DNA from: Gymnorhina tibicen
Lineage: Eukaryota > Chordata > Aves > Passeriformes > Artamidae
Assembly: GCA_013399875.1 (NCBI GenBank)
Contig: VXAZ01001701.1
Location: forward strand, 1 to 64,000
Reading direction: 5' to 3'
Length of the DNA: 64,000 bases
Shown here one piece after another: positions 45,401 to 60,200 of this stretch. The translations under genes were made by a program, and so were the position numbers. Positions within the stretch are counted from its first letter, which is position 1. Every line of letters starts with the position of its first letter. Under the pieces are notes generated by a model. The model made no database searches. It was given only the letters and a program-made list of their open reading frames with translations, and had not been told where the DNA came from.

Positions 45401-48226
45401 AATCGATATGTTTTGTTTCTATGATTTTCTTTTTGGTATCTGATTCTCTAGTAACCTCTCATTTTAAAGCTTCTCTCCCTAGAACTTCAAAGATATCTTT
45501 CCCTTTGTAAAAGCATAGTTTTTCTCCTGAATTCGCTACCTGGGATTAGAAAAGAAAAAAAAAAAAGAAAAAAAAGAAAAGAATTTAAATTGTAAGTATT
45601 CTGATTTGATGACACTGAACTACTGATGACATCAGTGTATAGGTACTGTATATGTGTGTATATGTATATGTACGTGTACTGTGGGTTCAGGGCAGTAGTG
45701 AGTCACGATCTCAATCTAAAGCAAACATGAAAGGATCTTTTGCAGCATTAGAACTTGGTAGAATACACAAATACCTAACAGGGTTCAATTAGTTTGCAAA
45801 ATCAAAGCAGAAGACTCCCTTTTTTATAGACCAACGTAAAATATAATACAATTTAACATCAGTCTTCAAACTTGAAGAATCAGAGCAGAGTCTGGTGTGT
45901 ATGAATGATGTAACAGCATATATATTTTTGAGCACTTAATACCAGGATGCTTTTGGCAGCATGGGGAAGCTGGAGGGAATAGTACAATGATGGTGGAGTG
46001 TTATGAAAGGAGATGGATGCAGGCCCTACAGAAGCAGTAAGAAACACTGAAGGCAGAGTTCTTGAAATGCACGTATAACTCCTTGCTCATGCACAGAAAT
46101 AAACGGCTTGCTAGGTCCATTCTCTGTCCAAGTGGAGCTATGGGAGGTCTTGGATACACGGTGGTTCTTCAGTTCTTCCCTTTCTTCTGTTGCTGCAATA
46201 GGATGTAGGGGCAGAAAAAAGGCCCAGGCAGGAGCCACCTCATCCAGCCCCCAGCCACAGCCAGAGACAGTACTAGATCTGGGCTCGCCGCTGTGTGTGG
46301 TCGTAACATAACAAGGTGGCCTTGCCTGGAGGTATGGTTTCTGAAAACCAGGGACTCATACTATGGTGAGAGGAGGGAATTTGCTGCTCAGTGGGGTGGA
46401 TGCACCCCTGACCTGCATGCAGGAGCACCCACTGGCTCAGTATAGGTTGTTCCTATTCACAGAAAGAGAAGCAATATTCTTTCTTCTTTTCCAGTCTCCT
46501 TCGTCAGGGCGAAAGAAAAGCTTTGCCTCTTATGTACACAAAGATGAGGGATATTTTTGCAGTGCTCCTGTCCCACCTGCAGTGACATTTTTTTCCTGTC
46601 TGTTACAACCCCTCTGCAATCTCCTTATTTGTACTAGCTACTTTCACCTAGATTTGGCAGACGACCAGGGTTTTGGAGGATGTCAAGTGAGAAAAAAATA
46701 GAAGAAAAAAAGGGAAATACGGGTAGAAGAAAGGGGAGAGAGGATCTCTGTTTGTGTGCCAAGCAAGGGAAAGGCAGCAGCACTGTGAGATCAGCCTCTG
46801 CTCAGTGCTAGTGGGTTTGTACTGCAAACAGCACTAACGGGAGCCAAGCTGTATTCATTCTCCTGTGGGTGGAACCATTTGTATGAAGCAAATCATCGGT
46901 ATTTTTTAATCAGATTTTTACTGACTTTTCACATATTGATGGGATGTGCAACTTTTCCTGTCAATTACTCACCAGAAAATCAAAAACTGGTGCTGAAATA
47001 AACTCCTTCCAGGAAGACAAAAATTTGGACCCCATTTATCTCCTTCCCATTGCATACACTTTGTGTGGTGACAGCACCTTCAAAACACGTGTTAACAAAT
47101 TCTGGGAGCTTAAGCTATGTGGAATTGACTGTGTAAGGGTGCAGAACATCTGATTATTGAGTGCTTGGGAACGTCTATATTTTGTGGCTCTAAAATGCTA
47201 GCTGAATAAGCAGCATAAGACATCATAGTGGCATTGCATGGGTTTTACATCTAGCACCTTTGTTGCTCTTTCCTGTCTGAGATTTTACTTTTGCAGCTTG
47301 GATATTTTAGTACAATAGAGAATTCCCATGGAATTGCGTAACTGTGCTACTATGAATTATTTTCATTAGTGCCCAGGAGTACCTAAGACAATACCTCTGT
47401 TATGTTAGGCACTGCTGGCACCTGTTGTAAGAGACAATCCCTCCTACAGAGGTTTTGCAATCTAAATAATCAATCATGGACTGAGAGGAGAAGGTAGAGG
47501 CAAAACTCCAAAGTTCAATTTTTGAGAAATAGAGGAAAAAAAATGAAATAATTCTCATTTTTAAGCATTTGAGATTTTGAGGACCTTGTTTCGTCAAAAG
47601 AACAAGGCATGTTAATTTCACAGTCAGAAATTACTCAGGGACCATCCATGAAAATTGATTTTCTCCACCATCTTGGTAAGGGAATTTCTTCACACAGGAG
47701 AGACCTCTGCCCAAACAGGAGCCATCCCTTGAAGGGATGCCAGTGAGGTCAAGGCCAGCTGGTGGTTTAGCCCATGGATAAGCCCAGTTTGGCACATCTC
47801 CCACCAGTCTCTAGTGATGTCCTTCCCAATTCTGGTGAGCATGGCACATACACGAGCCTCCGTGAGTCATATGGTCAAAATGAGCCATCTTTTGCTGTTA
47901 AATTTCACTTTGCTGATGCTGTACGTTTTGAATGGAGGCTTTTCAGAGCTGGTAGCATTCATTTTTTATTGTGGGAAAGTGTATTTTATCCTCTTGTCTT
48001 GTATGCAAAATGTCTGTCTTGCTACAGCTCAAACGTCCATAAAAAATTTACCATGGAACAGAACTGAGCATTAAAAATGTCAGCCTGCACAGATGCCCCT
48101 GCGAACCCTAGCCAGGTAACGTGCAGGGTGTGGATATAAGGTCGTGGCAGACAAGCCCCTCCTCCCCCTCACCTATAGGCAAGCAATTTAGCAAGACTCA
48201 GCCCTTATAAAGGAGCTCCTCCAGTC
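39416..48226. other. 8.8 kb without recognisable genes or elements
   Basis: No gene or element is recognised. Frames such as 39382-39831 (+) and 46363-46701 (+) have no known similarity. An A-rich tract lies at 45549-45583 and TATG/TGTA repeats near 45648-45678. The part 47770-48226 looks less repetitive and includes an AP-1-like TGAGTCA at 47863-47869 and a TATA-like TTATAAAGG at 48205-48213, so it could be regulatory. Conservation would have to be tested. Confidence 0.45.
45549..45583. repeat. A-rich tract
   Basis: GAAAAG-type A-rich low-complexity sequence over about 35 bp without an adjoining retroposed body. Confidence 0.9.
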
Positions 48227-48264
48227 ATTATGCAAATCAACCCTTTCAGCCTCATTTGCATAAT
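48227..48264. promoter_or_regulatory. Inverted pair of POU octamer motifs
   Basis: ATTATGCAAAT (48227-48237) and its exact reverse complement ATTTGCATAAT (48254-48264) are separated by 16 bp. Each arm contains the octamer ATGCAAAT, the binding site of POU-domain (Oct) factors. An 11-bp perfect inverted pair around two octamers suggests a paired factor site. A TATA-like TTATAAAGG lies 14 bp before the first arm. Function is inferred from the motifs only. Confidence 0.5.
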
Positions 48265-51200
48265 TGACGAACAGCTGGAGTTTGTCAGAATGGAGGGGCT
48301 GTGTCCCTCCTTCCTGACTGCTGGAAAGGGTTGCTTTAGCATGTTTGCTGAACTGTTGAACTGATAACCATTTTTCAAAGTAATCCTGTTTGTTCATAAG
48401 CCTATTAGACTGTGCTATTTTTAATTCTTTAATACAGTGTGTCATATAAAAAAATACAGAAAGCAAATTAAGTTAGTTACCATAGCAGGTAGCCTCTTGG
48501 ACTGCAATCAGTGAAGCAGATCTTAGCATGGAAAAAGGCTCATTAACTTCAGCAGAGAGACCCTTTCCTTCCAGCTAATAAGTGAGTCATACAGGTACAT
48601 ATTTTTGCAGAAACTAGATATTTTTCCCATCACAGTCAATTGAACTGCCCATGTTTTATAGCCATCTGCCTGCTTAGGGGTGTGTGTGTGTGAATTGTGT
48701 TGTTTAATGTACTTTAAAATCCTAGCTTCAAAAGCAGACGTAAGAATAAAGGATTTGTTTACTCATCAATATTTCCATTAAGGCTGGAAAAAATCTTCTA
48801 AGTAGCACAGGAGTATTGCCAGATACTGTTGTCGTTTAAGGAGCTGAATATATTTTGCATCATATAAACTGTGTACTTGCAACAGAATAACTTTTATCCC
48901 GTGATATGGATTTTAATTGTGTATCTGAGGCTCTGATCCTCAGGATTCATTAACCATCCCCTCATCTAACCCTCCACTCATTAGCTGCTGCCTTACACCT
49001 TCGTAGCTGTCCCCAGCTTTGGGAAGGGCCTGTGATAAATAAGACTGCCCTGTGGCAAAAGGTAAAATGTTAATGTTTTGTTCTGTGCTTCTTTGCATTT
49101 GGGGGGAGCTGCACACCCCGACAGACACCTGATAAACTCCGACCCATGAGGCTGATCAGGGCTCTGTGGAAAGCACATCTCATATTCCTTACCTTCCTCT
49201 TGCTCAAATGTGAGGACTTTTTCTGCTATATCTTTTCTGCTAATACATTTTCTCATCTTCAAAAGTAAAAATAACTTTCGGAAGATATGAGTGATCACCA
49301 CCATGTATGCCAGCCAGTCTTCAGTTAGAGAGTTAATGGGGATATATAACACAGGAAAATGCAAGTCTTTGCAAATCTCAGAGCTCGGCCCTCTAAGAGG
49401 ATTTTTGAACTGAAACGGCTGATTTCTTTGGTTTGTCACTGAATAAATAAAGACCATATTGGATTGTGACATTCAGTTTGTGCTATTGCTTCTTTGCATC
49501 TTTAGACACAAATACTCCTTTTGATGTCATAACACAACACTTTCTCCTGGAAGGACAGCAGATGAGCTTCCATGTTTAGGCTGGCAGCTCCAAGGCAGCC
49601 ATGGTCACAGTGAAGCATTCATAGAGCTGAAGATGATGGACACTAGCACTCCCAATCTGATTATTTATCATTTTGGTCAACCAAAAGCTGTTGAATAGTA
49701 CCTGATAGGTTTTTTTCTGACAACAGAGAGAATTTGGAATTAGGTCCCCTACTATCAAATTAAAAGGTGTCACAGCGGCATGATGCATGTAAAGTCACCC
49801 TGCCAATTCATGACCGTCGTAGACGTTTTGTGAGTGTCGATTGGGGGTTTTTGTCTGGTTTCTTTTTGGTGCTAGAAGGCTTCTTGGTTCAAGACAGAAA
49901 ATCAGCCAGGTATCACACAAATCATAAGAGCAAGGATGTTGCTTTGAGGATCTGAAATTCATGTTACTTCCACTAAAGGCAACAGTCCTGGTGAGTCAAT
50001 CAGTGAGAAACAGAAATCATTCTCTGAAATTAAAGTTGTCTTTTTATTTCACTAGTCTTATAATTTTTTTTTTAATGCAGGCACTGTCATTCCAGTATTC
50101 AAATTACAAATTAGCTTTTGATCTAGATGGATTATTTCAGCAAACAAATGCATTGCACTCTTATACTGGGTATATTTAGATTAATTAGGTCATCTTTATT
50201 TTAGAGAAAGAACTTCTTTAGGCTAAGAAATGCAATAAAGCCTATTGATTAAATGAACTCACTTATCACATATACATGCGGTTGATAAGAGCCACTTAGT
50301 ATTTCCTGTGTAGAAAAGAGAATTCAGCATTTTCATGTGGCTTCTATTAGTGTCTTCATTAAACATTCATGTCATTTTCTTCCTTTCCCTTACTTGTCTA
50401 ATAAATATACCATTACAGCCATTAATTGCCCAGAGTTAAGTTGTTTAAGTGCTATAAGATATGCCAAGTAAATTGTTGGCTCCTAAGGTATTGGTTTTCT
50501 GTCTAGCTATCTGGTGTTTTTGCAGTCCCTTGAAACTCCAAATTCAATCATCTCTGCAGCAGCAGAAAGGTAATTGAAACATTAGGCACAGCTCAGTCCC
50601 CAAGGGAATGAACAAACAAAAGATAGGCAAGCTTACTGTGGCGTTCTACAAAGGTAGGTATATTCCATTTTAGGGGGAAAAAATCTTTACAATTGGAATC
50701 AAAAAACTACTGCAGTGAGAATTAATAATGTTATTGGGGTAGTAGCAATGGAAATCATATTTTCCCTGTTAGTTGCATAAACATGGTGTAATAAAATAGT
50801 TCAAATAGCCTGGCAGGTAGACAGACACAGCTTGTGGGAGCTTTGAAATCCACAGCTCAGGATCATTCCTGATTTAGGGAAATCTGGAAATGTCAATCCT
50901 CACCTTAAATTATTATTCCTTAAAACCCCCACATTTATTTCAATTAATGCTTAGCCTGTGCAAAGCACTTGCAGATCTTCAAGAAGTATAGTCTCCACCC
51001 GAAGGACAAGGTAGATATGTCAACACATATTAAGAAAAGAGGACAAGAGGTGATTCATGCACAACTGACCTTGAGGCATTGCAAGAAGTAGGGCTGCTGC
51101 TGCTTATTTAGGAGAGCCACGAAGTGAGAGAGCGTAGAGTCTTTGCAGGTAGGCCTGGACAAAATAAGCCCTGGCCTGCCTTTATCACAGACTTGTAAAT

Positions 51201-54200
51201 AGGAGAATAAGGTGGGGTTAGGCCGCGGAGACTCAGACATGACAAGTAAGTAAATGGAGAGTGACAAGGGGCTTGGAAGGTAGCTCCAGGAAGAAGGAGT
51301 GAGATGGTAATCAGGAAGGCAACCAAGGGAGTGGATGTGTGGAGCTGATTGCTTTTGGCAAAAGCCAGTAGACAGGAAGGGGAAGCTGAGCATAGGAGAA
51401 ACCAAAACCAGGATATGGTGGTCACTGAAGGAAATTTTAATGAGATTGTCTTCAAGAGAGAGCAGTAGAAAGGAATATGATTTCCAAGCAGAGATGCTAG
51501 TTGTCTGCTGATTCCTTCCAAAAGTTGAAGCCCTAAATCCACCTGTTCCCTCTGGCTTAAAAGGTTTAAAAGTAGTTTAGCAGGATGACTCTTAGTGTCA
51601 CCTCCAGCTTCTGCTGCAGTGCCATTAGCTCTGATATCTGCGCAACAGCTGCAGATAAGAAACAGAGGTGTTTTGGCTTACAGGTCTCTCTCAGCCAGGG
51701 ACTGTCACCTGGGGTTGTCCAGGTGAAATGGTGCAGCAGTAAGGCTACCTGTTTGGTGTGACATGGAAGCTTAGCTGAAGCAAGCAGAACAGCCTCTTGG
51801 TATAGAATTGTCATGAGCTCCTCACAAGAGCTCACATTTCCTGGAGACCTCATTGCTGAAAGAGAAAAAATCATTTTTATATTTGCTTTCTGTTTGGAGA
51901 CCATTCTGCCTTTTTTGCTGGATGCCTTTGTGTCAGGTGAATTACACATTTGTACATACTTCTTGAACGCTTCAGGAGACACGGCCTCAGTTACCCACAC
52001 TAAGGCTATGAGCAGTCATGAGTACCTTCTGGGACCAGCCCAGTGGATGGGTCCTGGCCTCAACTCACTTTGGGGTATAACAGACAAATGGCAGATATAT
52101 TATCTCTTCAGATGGATGTTTTGTGATTGAGTCTGTCACTTTGGAACTCTACGTTTCTAAATTAATCCCCAAACTGTACCTCAGCAATTTATGAACAGAG
52201 GTTTCATCTCTGTCCCTCTAGTGCTTTTAGGTCTATGCAGTGTGGTTTGTAGAAGGCTCCCAGTTTTCTGGGCTCAGTGTTTCACTGTCCTCCCTTCTGC
52301 TTTAAAGAGCTTCTGCTCTGGCAAATGACATGTGCCTCAGCAGCACATTACAAACCAGAGCCTGTGAAGAAAATCTGCCCTTATTACACTTTAGGAAGGC
52401 CTTTTCCTCTCTCACATTTTGAGGATGTTGTTAGCTTTGCAACTACTCTTCTGCCCACAAAACACCCAGGATACCCTTTGGTAGACTAATTGCAATGCTG
52501 GAAAGAGGAGAACAGTGTCGTTACATCTCTGTCACTGTCTTGGTCTTAATAGGAAGGATATTGTCCTGAACTACAGGCTATTGCACTAAAATGTTTCTAA
52601 GAGCCTCCTACTTATTAACGATAAAGTCACCTTTTTCTTACAGAAAAAGGAGCAAAAATATTTTTCATTCATTGAAGCTACTATCCTCTTTCTTCTCCAG
52701 CTTATCTCCAGCTAATTATAATTGTATTGACCAAAATCACTCCTTGGGAAGTAAAGGGCTTGACTTACTCAATTCTCTCATCTTCCATGCAGAAAATCCT
52801 TCTGCTTAAGGGGCAGGATCCTCTGCAGGTGACCACTTTCCACCAGTCTTTACTCAGGCATGAGTCAGCTGTTGCACAAAGTCAGCAGGGGCCTTTTCAG
52901 CAGCTTCAAACAGCTGCTGGATCAGATGCTGCCTGAGTGCTTGCTGAATAGGAGGGAGCAGCAAGCCTTTTGCTGCCTGTGCTGTCTGGAGTTTGACAAA
53001 GCTGAATTTTACAATTTACTCCCTCTCTGCCTTGAAAACTCTTCTCATAGAAAGCTACTTTGGGTACCTCCTGCTCACAGTGCACTAGGTACGTTTCACT
53101 CAGTTTGGCTCTACAGTGAAGATGTTCTGCTGCAGCAGAGTTTGAGCCACACACGACAGAGAAAGCCAAGTGGGAGATGGGTGTGAGGGATGCAGTCAGG
53201 TGTGGGTGCAGAGCAATGTGACTAGGCTGTTCCCAAAGTCCTGTAAGGAACAGAGTGCCCAGGCATCATGCCCCTTCCCTGCAATTTGCTGACTTCTTTG
53301 TCAGGCGTGTTGTGCAAGCAGCATTTCACAGAAAATCTCTGCTTGTGATCAGAGATTTATGACATCCCTAATCTGTCATCAAAGGTTACAACCTACCTTT
53401 TTAATGAAGGTTCTTTCCATCAGTTATAAATATTCAGCAATGACTAAATACTTAAGAATCACTTTTTATTCTTACAAAAATTCCATCTTTGCTTTTCCTA
53501 TGAATAAATTAATGCATGTGGGAACTACAGGGATCTTGTGCCAGGAGATCTCTATCACCATGTTCTGCTGAACTACAGAGCTGAGTTGAACATTGTCGTG
53601 TACATAAATTAGTTTCACATGCAAAAATTGGCAGATGTAACAAACTATTTCTCAAAATACGCAGCCTAATAAAGCATCGACAACCCCACTGGAATAAGCA
53701 GGATCTCCCAAAGCATGTAGCATTTTAACTGTGTGTCTTGAAGCTATTATAATGTAAGCGGAGTAAACATTTGGCCAATACAGAAAATGGGCATATCTCC
53801 CACTTACGAACCCTGCTGTGGTTTCTGCATTCACTCGGCAAAGGCTGTGGGATTGGTTACCATAGGAACCATGGGGAAATGAAGAAGAAGTAACTACCTG
53901 AAACCCAGTTGCATAATTTTACCACTGCAAGACTGTAGTGAGGCACTGGGTACAGACCACTGGCACTGATGTGACCCTTTGAAGAAGAGAAAGGTATCCT
54001 TGCCATTCCTGCAGCATGGGAAGGCACATGGGGCCTGCACCTTGGGCTCTGATGTGGCTGGGCTCTGAAGCCTGTGATGGAAGATGGAGTTGCAGCAGTG
54101 AACACCCCGAATTCCAGAGGCCTCTTCAAACCTGAAGCATTCAGCACAACCCCTCGGAGGCCTCCTGATTTACAGAGCAGTGTTTTAATGATGGGAGAAT

Positions 54201-57200
54201 TGAGCACCTCCTCAAAATTTCCTCTGGATGGGTATGCAAAATGCAGGGGTGTGCAGTCCAAGGACATAATCCCAAGCTTGGCTTGGCTGCTTCATCTTTG
54301 TGCTTTTATTTCCTTTGACTTCTCAGAAAGGCAACTGCTTCTGCCCCTCTTAATTTCCTTCTGCTTTACTAGGTCAGCTGAAGAGGAAAGACTCAGTTTG
54401 TTCTCTTTCTTGGCCTGGGGTCACAAAAACAAGTCTTTGCCTCCCTTAGCTTCAGGCCCAAAGGCAGACTGCCAGTGGTGACAGCCTGGCGTGGGGAAGA
54501 CACCTTGATGTGTATGATTTAATGGAACTGGTGAGGTTCATAAAGCCTGGTCCACAACTGGAAACCATCAACTCCACTCCCCACAGAGACCTCCACTGTT
54601 TCTGACTTTGGAGTCCCAGGGATACTTTTCTCAGCCTGCACTCTGCACTATAATTCCTTGCCCCTTTTAAGCTGAAAAATGTATTTGGCACTAAAGTTTC
54701 TATTCAAAATTAGCAAATTTCCTCTGCAAAGCACTATCACTGGTCCAGCAACTCCTAGTGGCTTTCAAAACAAGGCAGTATGCTGTACCTAAAGGCAACA
54801 CCAGCATTATGGTGAGCTGAGGGAAGAGAAAACTTGCTGTCCTCACAGGTTTCAGAAAGGGATGAAGACCTTGTGGAATGCATACAGCAGTCAGTACAAA
54901 GACGTATTTGTGAGACACAGGTAATCTCTCCCTCATAAATACAAATATAGAAGAATGGCAAGTTATAGCAATCTCAACTTGCTGTGTTGAGAAACTGTAG
55001 CATTTTTCAGGGCTGATACTGAATCCATCACAAACTATCTTGGAAGCCTATTTATGAATATGAATTTCTGGAATTTGTTTACCCACCTGGACTTCTCTGC
55101 ACGTGATGTAATCTGGGGAGTTCACCACAAACTTTGCATTTATTATGCAGATTGGTCTCAAAAAACAGATGAGAATTGTCTGCTTCTTAGTCTTTGAGCA
55201 TCAGAAAAATCAAGCTGTTTTAAAATTCTGGCTCTACTTTTTAAGATCAAGAAGAGTCACTCATAATTTTTTTTCCATCCTATTTCAGTGGAACCTTGCT
55301 CTCTGAAGGATATTAGGAGAGTGGTGATGAACTACAGTTGAAAACAAAATGATGGTGTTTTCTGTCATACCCATCACAGAAGCAGATTAAAAAGTAGCTA
55401 GGTTTGGCTTTATTTGAGTGCCATGTCTCTTTTGGTCCAACAAAAGCCTATAAATGTGCACTGGAACCTAAAAACGGTCCTGATAAAATCATGTGATCTC
55501 TGGCTATGTCCTCTGCAAGTGCCAACAGATTGGTCAAACTATATTGGAGAACACAATTCATGTAATCCAGAAATGAGATAAGTCCTTGGTCTCTCCTATT
55601 TCTTTGCTAGGTTGCAGGACTTGACAATATATTAACAGCCCTGAAGTTGTAGATGACTATTTATGAAGGAAGGCAAGTGTTTAGTTGCTTGAGACAAATT
55701 AGTTTGAGGAGCTGTTCCCAGGAGCTATGCTATAAACTATACTCATTGATCCTGGTACTCCTATAAATTGTGGGTAGGCCTTGCATTTGTCTGGCTACTG
55801 CCAGTGACATTGCAGGACTTGGCTTGTTTACTTGCCCTTCTACTTCCACACTGCCTACATAAAAATCTCTGTGGGAAAAGAGGTGCTTTGGGCGTGGGAG
55901 AAATGGGAGAACTTGGACTGGACACTGAAGCTGCAGGAGCTTCCAGCCTGATGACTGGCAAATGCAGTCCCGATACCCAAGTGACTGCTTCAGCCCCTCT
56001 GTCTGCTCATATGTCTCAACATCCCTGTTATGCATAGATAGCAAGGCACCCTTCCTTGCATCCTATATTTTGCTCCAACAGAATCTGCATGACTAGTCCT
56101 GGATGCATGCCTAGATCTGGAGCTCATCACTATGTGATGAGCCAGTTCTGCCCAGCATGTAGCCTGATGCCTAAGTATTTGGTTTGGGATCCTAGGCAGC
56201 AGAGATTTCTCAAGGGGAAAGGTCTACAAAAGCACTTGTCTGCAGTGAGTGATGAATGTTTCAGGAAATTTAGAGTATCTGACTATGCACTGCAGCACCT
56301 TTTCCACAGTATTTTGGAACTGGTTTTGAGATGGGAAAATGGATTTTGCATGTAACATATTTTTGCATATCACTTATAACTTTCATTGAAACACACACAT
56401 TAGGCAACAGCACACATCTGTAGTAGTAGCAGCCTTTGACTGACATGGAGAGTCACAAGAAGGATGTATCACTCAGAAGGGAAAAGAGGAAACAGAAAGC
56501 ACTCTGGTTAAATGGCAAAGAGTAGGGGTATATTCATGCCAAAAAATATTGTTTAAGAAATGGAAATCTAGTTCTTGTAATGCTAATGGAGTGGAAACTA
56601 ATCTTCCACTTTTGTCTTACCTGCCAGAGTGGAAGCAGGATAAAAGGAAATTTCAAGAGCAAATAGCCAAGGATACCAAGGGCAATAATAAATTATTTGC
56701 TGTATATCAGAAATATGAAGTTTGCAAGACAGTCAGTGTCTGTACTAGACCATTAGACTGTGAAATGGACAGTCCCATTGCACAGATGCTAAATGATATT
56801 TTTGTCTTGGCCTTAAAGGCAAAAGTTACTGGAAAATAAGGATTCTCAGTTTATTTTCTGTTACAGCTATAGCTGGTAAGCATGAACTATGGAGGCAAAG
56901 GCCTCAAAAAACCTCAAGACATTCCTTAGCAATAAGGTACTAAAATTATGGCAGAATTTATATATACTGAAAGAAAAAATATATGGGTAACTACCCGTAG
57001 TCCACATATAGCTGTAGCAGTAGCAGAAGATGTTGGAAGGGACCAGAACTGTACAATCTGAGCAGGCAAGATGAAGTGAACAGACCTCAATGAAAGCTTC
57101 AAGATGAAGATGAGCCTCTGGGGTTTGTACCCAAATTTTCAGATTGTTTGCTATTCTGTTCCTGACACATCTGCCACAGATAATTTTTTTCCCTCTTTCT

Positions 57201-60200
57201 CCAAAACGCAATGTCCACAGGGAAAACAACTTTTTTTTTTGTCCTTCTCTGGCTGGGCAGGAGCAGTGGTTCCATCTAACTCAGAACCCATCAGTATATT
57301 CAAGTTGCTTTAGTTGTTTCTTTTACTGTGCACTGCCAGTTTGCAATGCCCTTCCCTAAACTGAAATTCAACTACAATTGGGTGGCCAAAGAGTCATTTT
57401 CAGTAGGGGCTTTCTGATGTTCTTCATAAGGCTCTCCACGCCTTCCTAATCTAAATCATGGTGTATCATCAGGAAATCTGCCACCTAACTAGTCCTTTCC
57501 TTCTTCTTGGTCATTACAAAGCATGCTGAGGCACGGTGGCCCTAATGCTTCTCCTGACAGCACCCTGCTATTGACTGCTTTCTGTGCTGAAAAATGGCTG
57601 GTCTTGTAGGCTGTTCATTTTCTATCTTTTAACCGTGTTTTAATCTATGACAAGACCCATGCACCTCACTTCTACTGCTCTAATAGCCCTGATAAATGCC
57701 TTTGGAAATCCTGAGCAAACATCAGTTCTGATGTAATGAGGTAATTCATCCTGAAGCCTTTGTTTGGGGTTCAGTCACTTCATCTTGCTGGAGCCACAAG
57801 AACAAAGGGTGAAGGTAGGGAAGTTGTCAAACATGACAGAAATGGGAGGAAAGGAATACTGCCTTCTGTGAGATTCTAAGATTGAGGGCTGCAAGACAAC
57901 CTCCTCTTCACCCTGTGGTAGTGATGGGATAAATAAAATAGAAGTACAGAGTAAAACCACAGACATAAGGAGCACCAGTAAGACCTGCCCAAGCAGTCCA
58001 TTGTGTTGACTTTGCCTGGCCAGAAGGGCTCAGTCCTGCATCCGTGTTGTCTGATGTGGGAAAGGTGTCCATGGCTGCTGCCCTGGGTGCCCAACCACCC
58101 ATCTTCGAAGACTGAGCTCACCTTTGTAGGGGTTCGGGGCGGTAGTCATCAGCTGTGGGCCTATCTGCAGGACCAAAGCTGTGGTTTTCCCTGCTTCAGG
58201 CACCAGCACCTCTGCTGCTTTGCACTGCCTTTCCAGAGAGCTTGCATGACCCAGGGAACAGTTCCTCCAAGTAACTATGTCTGCACAGCAAGCTTAGAAT
58301 TCACTTAGAAAAGGTTAGTTTCATTTTACTGACATAAAGATGTCATTTGGAGTTCCTCTTTGCAAAACTCTCCTCTGCCTGGCCGGTAGGAACAGGATCA
58401 TTAAAATTTCACAGCCTAGGCCCCAGGATTCCTCACTGTACTCTTATCTGGGCTTTTCAGTCCTGAACAAGCAAGTGATCAGTTTTCTCCTTATGGACAA
58501 CTTTCTATATCTTCTTGTTAAATAGCACACTCAGAGATGTGCTGTCACTGAGGTGTCCTCATTAGCCCATTCACCATGGACAGTGGAAGCAGTCTGACAG
58601 GCATGAATGGGTAGACTGAGATGGTTGCAGGGTTCCTCACAGAGTTCCCTTGGGCCTCATTTGTGGCAATGGGAGTCCAAGCAGCTTCAGCTCATGTAAA
58701 GCAGGCAAGCTGATTCCTCACATCTTCCCCTGTGGTTCAAACCAGGGTCTCTTTACAGATAGCACTCCGCATAGATGCCATACCAAACAAGTGGGTGAAT
58801 GATGTTCTCTTTTCCTCTTTGCCCCATCAGGCCATGAAGACCTGAATTCCCTATGGGGATGTGATGGACTGATATGGGATTTGTCCTGTGCATGCGTTGC
58901 CTCAGGTTGCCTTGACAGAGGAGACTGTGCATGGCAATATGATGAGGGCTTGCCTTGGTGATGTGGTATGACCGCAGTCCACACTGAGAGCTCCATCACG
59001 CTGGGAATCCAGGCTCTGGTTTCTGTGTGTTTTCTGCTGCTTACTTTTCTTTGACAATTCCTCCCTGCCTAAACTGTGATATCTGCATGAAATGAGTGGC
59101 TTTCTCTGTGTGTATGTGTGTAGGCTTGTAATAGCAAGCAGACAATCAGGTAGCAGATCAGTTGTACATCATGTTGTTGCACAATGTGTGATGTTCAATG
59201 CATGAAGATTTGTAGGCAGAGTTCATAGCTGATGACTTGCACTGATTCTAATGATAAAAAAAATTACTTTTTGGTGCAAAACAAAAGAAGAAAGAGGGAG
59301 ATTAAAAGTAAAGGTAAATTCAGCTAAACACAAAAAAATATTTCAGGAAAGATTATATCTTGTGAGATATTTGTTGTCTAAACTGGCTGGGTGCATCACT
59401 GTGATGGGACCCAACACTATTCAAGCACAAATGTCAGGCGGCAACTCACCATCCAGGGCAGGTGAACTGTGGCAAAGAATAGCCGTGGCCCCACATAGAC
59501 CCAGTTACTGGGGAAGCTGAGGCTGTGGTCTGCATAAGGGACATGGCAGGTCTTCCCCTGGTGCTCTGCTAAGTGATCTGATGCTATTTAACTCCTTCTG
59601 CCCAGAGCTGACCTTGACCCTGGCAGAAAACTAGAGATACGTGACCAATTCCAGACACTGCCTTTTCTGGCCCAACAAACTGATTATCGGAAAGAGAACT
59701 TCAAACATAGTTCTCTTGTGATTTTGTCAAGCGTCAGATTTTTGTCTTTCTTTGTAGTCTGTTGTGAAACTTGGCTCATTGCTGTCTATGTTCTGATTTT
59801 GTTTTCTAGAGCTGTACTCTGCACGGTTCTCAGTGTTAACCAAATACACTTTAGAATTAAACTTGGCTTCCCCTAAGGAAGAAGCGCAGGAATTGGAAGA
59901 GGGTTTTGCATAATGCTGGGTCATACTAGGCAACTTCTCAGCAGTTCGTACATTTAGCAGATTCTGAATCCCAATTCTTGTGGAAGAAAGTAGTAACCCT
60001 CACAGGTACTAAGTGATCCTGTGATTGAAGACAAAGAATTACCAGTGGGTTGCATGATTCATCTCTACCCTCACTGCTAAATATATGAGACAAAAATAAA
60101 GTGTTTCAAAATCATATATCCTATCCTAACAAAAAATATAAAAAATCAATACTAAAATAGTACATTCTGGGCAAAGTTCCCCTAAAACAGTAGGATAGCA

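Noticed and set aside
48993..49472. 159-codon minus-strand open frame
   Set aside because: No domain, repeat or signal recognised, no codon pattern distinguishable from chance, and no neighbouring exon-like frame.
51055..52000. Two consecutive 144-codon minus-strand frames suggesting a broken gene
   Set aside because: Neither has known similarity, their frames are unrelated, and leucine/serine-rich composition accounts for the lengths.
56549..56839. 96-codon frame with lysine-rich, protein-like composition
   Set aside because: It starts without ATG, matches no family I know, and has no convincing splice or promoter context.
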